In this document: piece by piece, positions 33,494 to 41,898 of the stretch
Layout of the letters: each line of letters begins with the position of its first letter
Numbering within the stretch: position 1 is the stretch's first letter
Assembly: GCA_902765485.1 (NCBI GenBank)
Contig: CACWZZ010000018.1
Location: 1-60,893, forward strand
Source: an uncultured Bacteroidales bacterium
GTDB lineage: Bacteria > Bacteroidota > Bacteroidia > Bacteroidales > Paludibacteraceae
Reading direction: 5' to 3'
DNA: 60,893 bases
Notes under the pieces: generated by a model
What the model saw: only the letters and a program-made list of their open reading frames with translations
Database searches by the model: none
Told to the model about the DNA's origin: nothing
Position numbers and translations under genes: made by a program

Positions 33494-34693
33494 ATGGCAG
33501 ATATAGAAATGATCACATTAGCCCAAGCTGTAGAGACTATCAAAACGGCTATCTTGCAAAGCCAGGCACGTGCAGCAAGAAGCGTCAGTGCAAATCAGTT
33601 AGCACTTTATTTCTCTGTCGGCGGATATATCTCGCTGAATACTCGCCAACAACAATGGGGAAGCGGAGCAATAAAAGCAATAAGTGAAAGGTTGCAGAAA
33701 GAGTTACCCGGACTTCAAGGTTTCAGTGCTGAAAGTATCAACAAAATGCGCCGATTCTATGAAGAATGGTCGGCTATTGTATTTCAGTCGCCGTTGGCGA
33801 CTAATATTGAAAATGTAATTCAACAGCCCGTGGCTGGCGAAATTCAGTCGCCGCTGGCGACCCAATTGCAGATAGTCCCTTCTCGCCTTGATTTCTCAAA
33901 CGATGTATTCGATGTGGAGATGGCTCACGATTTCCTCTCGATTAGTTTCACGCATCATATGGAAATTCTCTTCAAGACCGAGACTCTGGAGCAACGCCTA
34001 TTCTATATCCAAAAATCGGCAGAGTTCAATTGGAACAAGTATGAGTTACGTGACCAACTGAAGAAAGACCTGTACAGGCATCAGTCTTTGATGCCGAATA
34101 ATTTTCTGAAATCGCTACCCAAACATTCACAGGCACTTAAAGCAATAGAGATGTTTAAGGATGAATACTTGCTGGATTATATCAATGTGGAGGAACTCAA
34201 TGCGCGCGACAAATCGGAAGTGGATGAAAAAATCGTGGAGCAGGAAATCATTCATAATGTCAAGAACTTCATTATGATGTTTGGTCACGACTTTACGTTT
34301 GTTGGTAACCAATATCATTTGGAGAAGTTTGGAGAGAATGAGTTTATAGACTTACTTTTCTATAATCGAGAACTGGCGTGCATGGTGGCTGTTGAGTTAA
34401 AGAAGGGCAAGTTCAAACCGGCATATTTGGGTCAATTGCAGTCCTATTTGCAAATTCTGGATACGGACATTCGCAAGCCGAACGAAAATCCGTCTATTGG
34501 AATCATTCTCTGCCGCGAAGCAAACAAAGCCTATGTGGAGTTCGTAATCCAAAAATACGATAGCCCGATGGGCGTAGCCACATATAAGACATCTGCCGAC
34601 ATGCCGGAAGAGCTTCGCAAGGCACTACCGGATGAACAGCAATTGAAAGAGTTGCTTTCGGACGCGGAAGAGAAAGACGAAGACGTAAAATAG
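33494..34693 (+). CDS. DUF1016 (YhcG-type) PDDEXK nuclease protein
   Basis: 399 residues from the ATG at 33494; the longer frame runs back across the promoter. The N-terminal DUF1016_N domain ('SVGGYISLNTRQQQWGSGAI', 'FSAESINKMRRFYEEW') is followed by a C-terminal PDDEXK nuclease fold: 'FIDLLFYNRELACMVAVELKKGKF' supplies D...E-x-K. Such proteins are common in defence islands and with type I restriction genes; the exact role is not established. A LATNIEN/LATQLQI tandem repeat lies mid-protein, encoded by an imperfect DNA duplication (ttcagtcgccg.tggcgac). Confidence 0.9.
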   Translation: MADIEMITLAQAVETIKTAILQSQARAARSVSANQLALYFSVGGYISLNTRQQQWGSGAIKAISERLQKELPGLQGFSAESINKMRRFYEEWSAIVFQSPLATNIENVIQQPVAGEIQSPLATQLQIVPSRLDFSNDVFDVEMAHDFLSISFTHHMEILFKTETLEQRLFYIQKSAEFNWNKYELRDQLKKDLYRHQSLMPNNFLKSLPKHSQALKAIEMFKDEYLLDYINVEELNARDKSEVDEKIVEQEIIHNVKNFIMMFGHDFTFVGNQYHLEKFGENEFIDLLFYNRELACMVAVELKKGKFKPAYLGQLQSYLQILDTDIRKPNENPSIGIILCREANKAYVEFVIQKYDSPMGVATYKTSADMPEELRKALPDEQQLKELLSDAEEKDEDVK

Positions 34694-34749
34694 GTTTTGG
34701 AAGATAATTGAAAAATCGAATTGCTTGTCTCCACCGAGCGATGAGCGGG

Positions 34750-34908
34750 AGAAGACCGAGACACAACCGAGAAATGAGCGACTGAAAAGTTGCTCATTTT
34801 TTTGTGATTTTTTGTCCCAAAACGCCCAAAAACCACGTTCCCAAATTTAATTTCCGCCATAATACTTGCACATCTCCAAAAAAAGTTGTAAATTTGCACG
34901 CAAATTTG
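34750..34908 (+). repeat. Duplicated terminator-promoter cassette, copy 2
   Basis: 159 bases matching 33308-33466. Terminator at 34774-34803, promoter box TAAATTTG at 34889-34896. It ends the DUF1016 transcript and starts the fic transcript. Confidence 0.9.
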
Positions 34909-34941
34909 GTGCAGAAAGAAAATAAAGCAAAAAGGATAGAT

Positions 34942-35922
34942 ATGGCAGACTTATTGCAAACCATAGAACGCTACCGTCAATTGGGCATTGAGGAACAGAT
35001 TGACTACAAGAAATTCTACTTGTATTCCATCATTACGCACTCTACCGCCATAGAGGGCTCTACCGTCACGGAGATAGAGAACCAACTGCTCTTCGATGAA
35101 GGCATAACTGCTCCCGGCCGCACACTCCAAGAGCAGATGATGAATCTTGATCTCAAGGCTGCGTACGAGGAGGCGCAACGATTAGCCGAGCGTCATACTG
35201 CCTATGGTGTGGATATGCTATGTCGCTTGTCCGCTATCGTAATGAGAAACACAGGAAGCACGTATAACACGCCGTTGGGTTCGTTCTCTGCCGCAGAAGG
35301 AGAATTGCGTAAAGTGAATGTGACGGCAGGTTTTGGCGGACGCAGTTATCTGGCGCACGAGAAAGTGCCGCAGGCGCTGGCGGATTTCTGTAGATGGCTC
35401 AATAACGAGCGTGCTTCGTTACCCCAGAACAATATCCTTGCCGCCTATCGTTTGTCTTTCGTGGCACATTACCGCTTGGTAAGCATCCATCCTTGGGCAG
35501 ACGGCAATGGGCGTATGTCGCGTCTGGTGATGAACATGCTGCAATGGGAGTTCGGGCTTATTCCGGTTAAGGTGCTCAAAGAGCAGAAAGCCGAGTATAT
35601 CCAAGCGCTTAACGACACGCGCGACAAGCAAGACGAGTCAATCTTCCCAGCTGTTATGATGCGTTTGCATAACACCAACTTGCAAGCGGAGATAGAAGCC
35701 TTTGTGGCAAGCCAAGAGACAGGTGTCCCTCAAGGTGTCCTTCAAGATGTCCCTCAAGACATTGCTTCTCTGATTAAAGAGAATCCGAAGATCACGCGTG
35801 AAGAGTTGGCGAAACTGCTGCATGTGAGTGTTAAGACCATCGGTCGCCGCCTTGCCAAACTACCGCATATCAAATATGTTGGCAGTGGCTATAGTGGTCA
35901 TTGGGAGATAATCGAAAAATAG
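34942..35922 (+). CDS. Fic domain protein with C-terminal winged helix
   Basis: 326 residues from the ATG at 34942, past the promoter. An inhibitory-helix-type motif STAIEG sits near the N-terminus ([ST]xxxE[GN]); the catalytic Fic motif is HPWADGNGRMSR, with catalytic His and the GNGR phosphate loop. A Trp replaces the usual Phe. Fic enzymes attach AMP (or other nucleotides) to protein Ser/Thr/Tyr. A 12-base tandem repeat gives GVPQGVLQDVPQD as a linker to a C-terminal HTH ('ITREELAKLLHVSVKTIGRRLAKL'), a layout seen in Fic regulators and toxins. The substrate is unknown. Confidence 0.92.
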   Translation: MADLLQTIERYRQLGIEEQIDYKKFYLYSIITHSTAIEGSTVTEIENQLLFDEGITAPGRTLQEQMMNLDLKAAYEEAQRLAERHTAYGVDMLCRLSAIVMRNTGSTYNTPLGSFSAAEGELRKVNVTAGFGGRSYLAHEKVPQALADFCRWLNNERASLPQNNILAAYRLSFVAHYRLVSIHPWADGNGRMSRLVMNMLQWEFGLIPVKVLKEQKAEYIQALNDTRDKQDESIFPAVMMRLHNTNLQAEIEAFVASQETGVPQGVLQDVPQDIASLIKENPKITREELAKLLHVSVKTIGRRLAKLPHIKYVGSGYSGHWEIIEK

Positions 35923-36022
35923 CATCGTCTGTCCCCACCGACCGATAGCGGGACAAGACCGTGAGAAAAAATCGCAAATAAAGAAAATAACAAAAAATTT
36001 AACATTATAAATATAATCACAT

Positions 36023-36976
36023 ATGGCAACTCTGAAAATCAAGGTACCTATTTACATCTCTTCTCCTTTAGAAGATCCTGTTGACTCGCATCCTGATATG
36101 TGTCAACGGCTTGAAGAACTAATTAGCGCGTATAATGATCGTAGACCTGAGGACAAATTATCTGTAACGCAGCGAACAAAATTAAAACAGAAAGTGATAA
36201 AATACATTCACACAGATAAATATACTTTTGATGTTGAAGATGAAAACACACCGGCATTATTGTTGCGCATAGAAGAATATAAAAAGAACAACAAAGATTT
36301 GTATATTGAGAGCCCGACTGCGACTGCTGCAAGGGACATTACTCCCGAAGATAAAATAGGAAGCAATTTTAACTATGTACTACTATACCCGTTGCTCCGT
36401 TATAATGGTAACAATTTAGAAAACAGATGGGTGGCATTTGTGTATAATGATCCAAGCAAAGAAGATATTGACATTAGGACTACCATCTATTCGGTATTAT
36501 CTAAGATATTAGGTTTGTCTGTTAAAATGGTTATTCGGGAAGCTACCAAGAGGCGTTTGTCTATTACTCCGTCCTTTCCTAAGGTTACGGCAAGTTATGT
36601 TCTTGTCAACAACTTCCCCAATGACAGAGTTGAACTAACAGAATATCAAGAATCATGCAAGACTACAAGAAAAAGAGTCTTTAAGAATTTGCCTAGGGAA
36701 AGTTTTGAACTTTTGAAGAATGAGCAGCAACCCGATGATGTGTTATCTATGAAAATAACAGCTCAATTCAACAAGAATGAGACTGTTAAAATGACTTATG
36801 AGCGCAATGAAGAACAAGTGCTGATGCAAACGCTGATAGAAGAAACAAATGGCTATGAAATTTCTTTAGCTCCGGAAGATGTAGTAACAATGCATCACCC
36901 CGCGAAAGTCAAACATTATTTACGTGAAATTATTACACGTTTCTTAAGTAATGAAGCACCTAATCGTGATGAATAG
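36023..36976 (+). CDS. Unrecognised cytosolic protein, partner of the membrane protein downstream
   Basis: 317 residues, no signal peptide or membrane segment. Mixed alpha/beta composition with Lys/Glu-rich stretches, clearly lower G+C than the core genes. I recognise no family. Visible features are an opening strand (LKIKVPIYIS), a hydrophobic pair around 'NFNYVLLYPLLRYNG', and repeated 'MKITAQFNKNETVKMTYERN'-like strands near the C-terminus. It overlaps the next gene by eight bases, so the two are probably co-translated. It lies between fic and the type I restriction genes, which makes a defence-linked role possible. Confidence 0.75.
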   Translation: MATLKIKVPIYISSPLEDPVDSHPDMCQRLEELISAYNDRRPEDKLSVTQRTKLKQKVIKYIHTDKYTFDVEDENTPALLLRIEEYKKNNKDLYIESPTATAARDITPEDKIGSNFNYVLLYPLLRYNGNNLENRWVAFVYNDPSKEDIDIRTTIYSVLSKILGLSVKMVIREATKRRLSITPSFPKVTASYVLVNNFPNDRVELTEYQESCKTTRKRVFKNLPRESFELLKNEQQPDDVLSMKITAQFNKNETVKMTYERNEEQVLMQTLIEETNGYEISLAPEDVVTMHHPAKVKHYLREIITRFLSNEAPNRDE

Positions 36977-37391
36977 CGATATGGAACATATTATGGCATG
37001 GTACACTATGTCTTATTCGGTGCTACTTGGATTAGCGGGGATATTTTTTACACTGTTCACCGTGATATATGCCCTTATTGACAACAAAAAAAGCAGCATC
37101 TCTTTTCTGGAAAGTAAAAGAAAACGAGGAATTGCGTCACCGCGCCAGAAAGCAGACCTGAAATACTGGAATGATTATAAATCCTCGTTACGAACATTGA
37201 ACAATCATGTGTTAGCACTTTTTATCATCTCTGTTATACTATGTCTTGTTTTCGTAGTGCTATCCTTCAAAAAGATACATTACCAGTGGCTTACATGGAG
37301 TCTTGTAGGAATAGAAAGCTTAATGGGAGGATACATTGTATATGTATTTGCAAAATTTATTGTCTCCTATTTTAAAAGCATGAAAGATTAA
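36969..37391 (+). CDS. Small integral membrane protein of unknown function
   Basis: 140 residues from the ATG at 36969, which overlaps the upstream stop; an ATG six codons earlier is possible. Three hydrophobic segments: about residues 12-34, 79-101 and 109-130, with a basic cytosolic loop (ESKRKRGIASPRQKADLKYW) between the first two. No family recognised. The size and topology resemble membrane effectors or sensors paired with a cytosolic partner in defence systems; this is inference from context only. Eight bases separate it from hsdM. Confidence 0.72.
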   Translation: MNSDMEHIMAWYTMSYSVLLGLAGIFFTLFTVIYALIDNKKSSISFLESKRKRGIASPRQKADLKYWNDYKSSLRTLNNHVLALFIISVILCLVFVVLSFKKIHYQWLTWSLVGIESLMGGYIVYVFAKFIVSYFKSMKD

Positions 37392-37398
37392 CTCAACA

Positions 37399-40300
37399 AT
37401 GAATAAACAACAACTTGCCGCACGCATTTGGGCTTCGGCGAATAAGATGCGTTCTAAAATAGAAGCCAGTGAGTACAAGGATTATATCCTCGGTTTCATC
37501 TTCTATAAATACCTCTCCGACAAGGAAGAAGCGTTCATGCTCTCAGAGGGCGGCATGACGCAAGCCGAATTGGTGCAAGTGGAGGAACAAGATGAAGAAA
37601 TCGTGCAGTTCTGCCAAACGAACTTAGGTTATTTTATAGCTTATAACAACCTCTTTTCCACATGGCTTAAACCCAATGCGGATTTCGGAGTGGAGAATGT
37701 CACTAAGGCGTTAAGTGCGTTTGAGCGTCTTATCAATGAGAATTATAAAAAACTGTTCGATGGTATCTTCTCATCCCTCAGTGCCGGACTGACAAAATTA
37801 GGTTCTACAGCCGCCCAGCAATCGAAAGCTATCTTGGATTTGCTTTCGCTTATCAAAGATATTCCGACGGATGACCGGCAAGGATATGATGTATTGGGCT
37901 TTATCTATGAGTATCTTATTGGTCAGTTTGCAGCCAACGCAGGCAAGAAAGCGGGTGAGTTTTACACGCCGCACGAAGTGAGCCTGTTGATGTCCGAAAT
38001 TGTGGCAAGCCATTTGCATGACCGCAAGACCATATCCATATATGACCCTACAAGCGGTTCCGGTTCATTGCTGCTCAATATCGGTCGCGCTATTAGCAAG
38101 CATACCACCAACAGAGACAGTGTGCATTACTATGCGCAAGAACTGAAATCTGCTACTTATAACCTGACGCGGATGAATCTGGTTATGCGTGGTATCAAGC
38201 CCGGAAATATCGAGGTGAGGAATGCAGATACGTTAGAGGAAGACTGGCCGAAAGACGAGCGCACGGGCGCACCGACTCTATATCTGGATGCGGTAGTTAG
38301 CAATCCGCCTTATTCGCAAGCATGGAATCCCAATAACAAAGAGTTGGATCCGCGTTACCGTTACGGCGTAGCCCCGAAAGGGAAAGCCGATTATGCGTTC
38401 TTACTGCATGACTTGTACCACCTTAAGCCGGAAGGTATTATGACAATCGTTCTGCCGCATGGTGTTCTTTTCCGTGGCGACCCTGCCAAAGACGAGGCGG
38501 AAGGAGTAATCCGCAAGAATCTGATTGAGAACAATCATATAGATGCGATTATCGGTTTGCCGGCGGATGTGTTCTTCGGAACAGGAATAGCCACTATTAT
38601 TATGGTGCTTCGCCAGAAACGCGACAGGGATGATGTGCTGTTTATAGATGCAAGCAAAGGCTTTATCAAATCCGGCAAGAAGAACAAACTACGTGCTTCT
38701 GATATCCGTCGAATCGTGGATACTTATACAGCGTGGCAGAATATAGATAAATACTCGCGCCGTGTCAGTCGTGAGGAAATACGCACCAACGGCTACAACC
38801 TGAATATCCCTCGCTATGTGGACTCAAGCGAAGCTGCGGAGACTTGGGATCTGTATGCAACGATGTATGGCGCTATTCCTAATCGGGAAATAGATGCGTT
38901 GCCTTATTGGAAGCACCTGCCAACACTGCGTGATTCTATTTTTGAGCGTATCAGTCCGACGCACAGCCAACCGCGTATGGGGTATGATTCATCCATTGGC
39001 ATTCGTTTGTTTATTGAGACAGACAAGAGTTTTGCGCAACTCAAAACCGATTATAACCGCACAATGGATGGATTGGTGGATTATCTCAATAAAGAACTGC
39101 TGCAATCCATCGCCGCTATTCCTACCAACCAAGAGGAAGATATTATTTCTGCGGAACTGTTCGGGCGGCTTGGCAAGCACCCTGTTTTCAATCCGTATGA
39201 TGTCTATCAGCTCTTGGATGACTCATGGCAAACGATTGCTGCCGACCTTGAAATCCTGCAAACAGAAGGATGGAACAGTGTGCGAGAGATAGAGCCGAAC
39301 ATGGTACTCAAAAAGAAGAAAGACAAAGATACAGGAGTAGAGACAGAAGTAGAAATACAGGACGGCTGGCGAGGTCGTATTATGCCGTTTGAACTGGTAC
39401 AACAACTCTTCCTGTCGGACGAACTGGAGCACAAAGCGAATCTGCAACTGCAAATAGAGGAACTGACAAGCGATATAGAAGATAAGCTGCGCGAACTAAA
39501 CGACGAGAACCGCGAGAAATATATTGATGCCGAGACAGAAAAGTTCGACGCTAAACTACTTGCAGCGGATGTGAAGGCTATGCAGAAAGACCCGGATTTG
39601 AAGGACCCGGAACTAATGGAACTGCAACGCTTGATCAGTAAGCAGAAAGAGACGAGCAAGGAACTCAAAGCCCTCGAAACGGCACTTATTGATCTTACCT
39701 GCCAACGCATAGAGCAACTGACTGACGAGGAAGCCTATGCACTTCTGCGCGAAAAATGGATTAAACCGCTTTGCACAAAAGTCTTTGCGCTGCCTGAGGA
39801 ACTGCTCAGTGCTATTGAGAAAGAGGTTAACCAACTTATCAAGCGCTATTCCGATACGCTTTTAAGCGTTGGACAAGAGATAGAGAAAGCCGAGAAAGAA
39901 CTGGCAGGGTTATTAGGCGAACTGACAGGCGACGAAGCCGATATGCAAGCTTTACAATCTTTATCAACGCTGAACGGTGGATTAGTAGTGCTAAACAAAA
40001 TGATTCCGCAGGGAGGGCAAAAAACTCCCGCTATCCGTTTCAAAGGATTTGAGGGAGAATGGAGCTCTTCTCCTTTGAGTAAATATTTAATTGTTTCTAA
40101 TGAACGTAATGAAAATAATCTTTATTCTGCTCAAGATATCCATTCTGTATCTGGGGAATATGGAGTTGTAAATCAGATAGAGTTTCAGGGACGCTCATTT
40201 GCTGGAGCTTCCTTATTGGGTTATCGTGTTATCCATAATGGAGAAATCGCTTATACCAAGTCTCCCTTAAAGTTAAATCCGTATGGCATAATAAAGGCGA

Positions 40301-40632
40301 ACAAAGGCAAAACAGGTATAGTATCAGCTTTGTACGGTGTATATAAAATAGAACATGCTAACGCTGACTTCATCCAATACTATTTTGATTTAACATCTAG
40401 AATAAATAATTACCTACGTCCTCTCGTAAATAAAGGAGCCAAAAATACTTTGCTTATTACAGATGAAGAAGCCTTAACTGGGAATGTCATATTTCCCAAA
40501 GTAGAGGAACAGACTAAGATTGCGCAGTTTATAGGGAGTGTATCTAAACTCCTTACATTACACGAAAAACGATTTAACCTTTTAAAACATACCAAACAGG
40601 CATTATTGGAACAAATGTTTGTAAATGAGTAA
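37399..40632 (+). CDS. Type I restriction-modification: fused HsdM and half-HsdS
   Basis: 1,077 residues. HsdM N-terminal domain (1-150), then N6-adenine methyltransferase: GEFYTPHE at about 186, AdoMet motif DPTSGSGS at about 216, catalytic NPPY at 302-305. Residues ~650-860 are long coiled coils. From about 868 the sequence is a specificity subunit: 'TPAIRFKGFEGEW' is the standard opening of a target-recognition domain, followed by a single TRD and the closing 'QTKIAQFIGSVSKLLTLHEK....LKHTKQALLEQMF' coil. A normal HsdS has two TRDs; here there is one, fused to M. It would have to dimerise to read a bipartite, probably palindromic site. It is followed immediately by a transposase gene, then hsdR. 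Confidence 0.92.
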   Translation: MNKQQLAARIWASANKMRSKIEASEYKDYILGFIFYKYLSDKEEAFMLSEGGMTQAELVQVEEQDEEIVQFCQTNLGYFIAYNNLFSTWLKPNADFGVENVTKALSAFERLINENYKKLFDGIFSSLSAGLTKLGSTAAQQSKAILDLLSLIKDIPTDDRQGYDVLGFIYEYLIGQFAANAGKKAGEFYTPHEVSLLMSEIVASHLHDRKTISIYDPTSGSGSLLLNIGRAISKHTTNRDSVHYYAQELKSATYNLTRMNLVMRGIKPGNIEVRNADTLEEDWPKDERTGAPTLYLDAVVSNPPYSQAWNPNNKELDPRYRYGVAPKGKADYAFLLHDLYHLKPEGIMTIVLPHGVLFRGDPAKDEAEGVIRKNLIENNHIDAIIGLPADVFFGTGIATIIMVLRQKRDRDDVLFIDASKGFIKSGKKNKLRASDIRRIVDTYTAWQNIDKYSRRVSREEIRTNGYNLNIPRYVDSSEAAETWDLYATMYGAIPNREIDALPYWKHLPTLRDSIFERISPTHSQPRMGYDSSIGIRLFIETDKSFAQLKTDYNRTMDGLVDYLNKELLQSIAAIPTNQEEDIISAELFGRLGKHPVFNPYDVYQLLDDSWQTIAADLEILQTEGWNSVREIEPNMVLKKKKDKDTGVETEVEIQDGWRGRIMPFELVQQLFLSDELEHKANLQLQIEELTSDIEDKLRELNDENREKYIDAETEKFDAKLLAADVKAMQKDPDLKDPELMELQRLISKQKETSKELKALETALIDLTCQRIEQLTDEEAYALLREKWIKPLCTKVFALPEELLSAIEKEVNQLIKRYSDTLLSVGQEIEKAEKELAGLLGELTGDEADMQALQSLSTLNGGLVVLNKMIPQGGQKTPAIRFKGFEGEWSSSPLSKYLIVSNERNENNLYSAQDIHSVSGEYGVVNQIEFQGRSFAGASLLGYRVIHNGEIAYTKSPLKLNPYGIIKANKGKTGIVSALYGVYKIEHANADFIQYYFDLTSRINNYLRPLVNKGAKNTLLITDEEALTGNVIFPKVEEQTKIAQFIGSVSKLLTLHEKRFNLLKHTKQALLEQMFVNE

Positions 40633-41889
40633 ATGTCCTCCGAACATGACATATGGCAGCCGCAGGAGCCGGGCAAAGCGTGGAAAGGAGCCGGGCTATA
40701 CCATATCACGCTGACAATACCATCGCGTGAGCCTTTGTTGGGCTCGCTTGTTATCCCCGAAAACGATCCCGCCCAAGCAAGGGTGGATTATAGCGATTTG
40801 GGGCGGGCGGTTCTGGATTATCAGATTGCTAATGCAGCCCATTATCCCGAGATACAGATTCTCCATTATTGCCTTATGCCCGATCACCTCCATGCCGTCT
40901 GGTATGTCCGCAAGGCTATGCCCCGCGGCATTGAATCTGCGGTGCGCGGCTTCTGGCAGGGCGTCAAGAAAGCAGGCCGGGCGTACTCCTATCTTTCTTC
41001 TCTTACTCCCGAATCCGATTCGGGGGAAGGAAAGAAAATATACAACGAGATCCCAAGTTCAGGCAAAAACAATAAACTCTACGCCATAGCCGAGCATCTG
41101 CGAGGGCAGATACCCGATGCGGCATACGCCGCTCTCCCGCCTGTCTTTACAGAGATGCCCTTCATCCGCCCGATGGGGCAACGGCGGCAGCTGCCAACGA
41201 CCATCCGCTATATAGATATGAATCCGCAGCGATTGGCGACGAAAAAACTCAAGCCGGGCTTCTTCCGCGTACAGGAGGGCATCGAGATAGCAGGGCGCAC
41301 CTATCGTGGCATCGGCAATATCTCATTGTTGCAGGCAACAAAATATGCGCCCGTTCATGTGCGGCGGACGATGATAGACGAGGCTATGCATGGCGATAAT
41401 ACACGGCTGCGCAATTATATGAACGGCTGTGTGCTGGCAGCACGTCAGGGAGCTGTGATGGTCTCGCCCTTTATCTCCGACAAGGAGAAAGAGGTGATGG
41501 TTGTTCTTCTAGCGGAGGAGCATCCTATCATCTATATCGCGGACAATGGCTTCCGCGATTATTACAAGCCAAGCGACGGCTTGTTCGACTCCGTCGCCGC
41601 CGGGCGCGTACTGATTCTCAGCCCTTGGGAATACGATCCCGCCAAGCGCCATATAACGCGCGCGGAGTGCGTGGCGATGAATCAGATGGCGGAGGAGATA
41701 TGCGCCCTTTCATCTCCCAGCCCCGAATCCGATTCGGGGGAACAAAAGGAAACACAAAACGGAACCCTCGATTCGGGGGAACAAAAGAAAACACAAAACG
41801 AAACCCTCGATTCGGAAGAAGGTGGCGGAAACCTCGCTTTTTCTTCTCTTACGCCCGAATCGGATTCGGGCATAACACCGATAAAATAA
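40633..41889 (+). CDS. Y1/HUH transposase-like protein (RAYT-type) with internal REP-like palindromes
   Basis: 418 residues starting directly at the hsdMS stop. The HUH signature is at 85-87 (CLMPDHLH), preceded by YHITLTI and followed by a Tyr-containing 'IRYIDMNPQRL' block like the RAYT 'YIHxNP' element. RAYTs are single-strand nucleases that move REP palindromes. The protein is about twice the usual RAYT length; the extension (from about 230) is unrecognised. The gene carries CCCGAATCSGATTCGGG palindromes (41008-41024, 41721-41739, 41853-41871) and half-sites, read as PESDSG. It separates hsdMS from hsdR without an obvious promoter. Activity is uncertain. Confidence 0.78.
   Translation: MSSEHDIWQPQEPGKAWKGAGLYHITLTIPSREPLLGSLVIPENDPAQARVDYSDLGRAVLDYQIANAAHYPEIQILHYCLMPDHLHAVWYVRKAMPRGIESAVRGFWQGVKKAGRAYSYLSSLTPESDSGEGKKIYNEIPSSGKNNKLYAIAEHLRGQIPDAAYAALPPVFTEMPFIRPMGQRRQLPTTIRYIDMNPQRLATKKLKPGFFRVQEGIEIAGRTYRGIGNISLLQATKYAPVHVRRTMIDEAMHGDNTRLRNYMNGCVLAARQGAVMVSPFISDKEKEVMVVLLAEEHPIIYIADNGFRDYYKPSDGLFDSVAAGRVLILSPWEYDPAKRHITRAECVAMNQMAEEICALSSPSPESDSGEQKETQNGTLDSGEQKKTQNETLDSEEGGGNLAFSSLTPESDSGITPIK
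41008..41024. repeat. REP-like palindrome 1 in the RAYT gene
   Basis: CCCGAATC-C-GATTCGGG, perfect 8-bp arms. Confidence 0.9.
41721..41739. repeat. REP-like palindrome 2 in the RAYT gene
   Basis: CCCCGAATC-C-GATTCGGGG, 9-bp arms; half-sites (CTCGATTCGG) follow near 41767 and 41806. Confidence 0.9.
41853..41871. repeat. REP-like palindrome 3 at the RAYT gene end
   Basis: GCCCGAATC-G-GATTCGGGC, 9-bp arms with the central base changed. It is preceded by the same TTCTTCTCTTAC as palindrome 1. Confidence 0.9.
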
Positions 41890-41898
41890 AACACCCAT

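Noticed and set aside
41008-41871. att sites of an integrative element
   Set aside because: The palindromes lie inside one gene, and no integrase or matching flanking site was seen; a REP-type role fits better.
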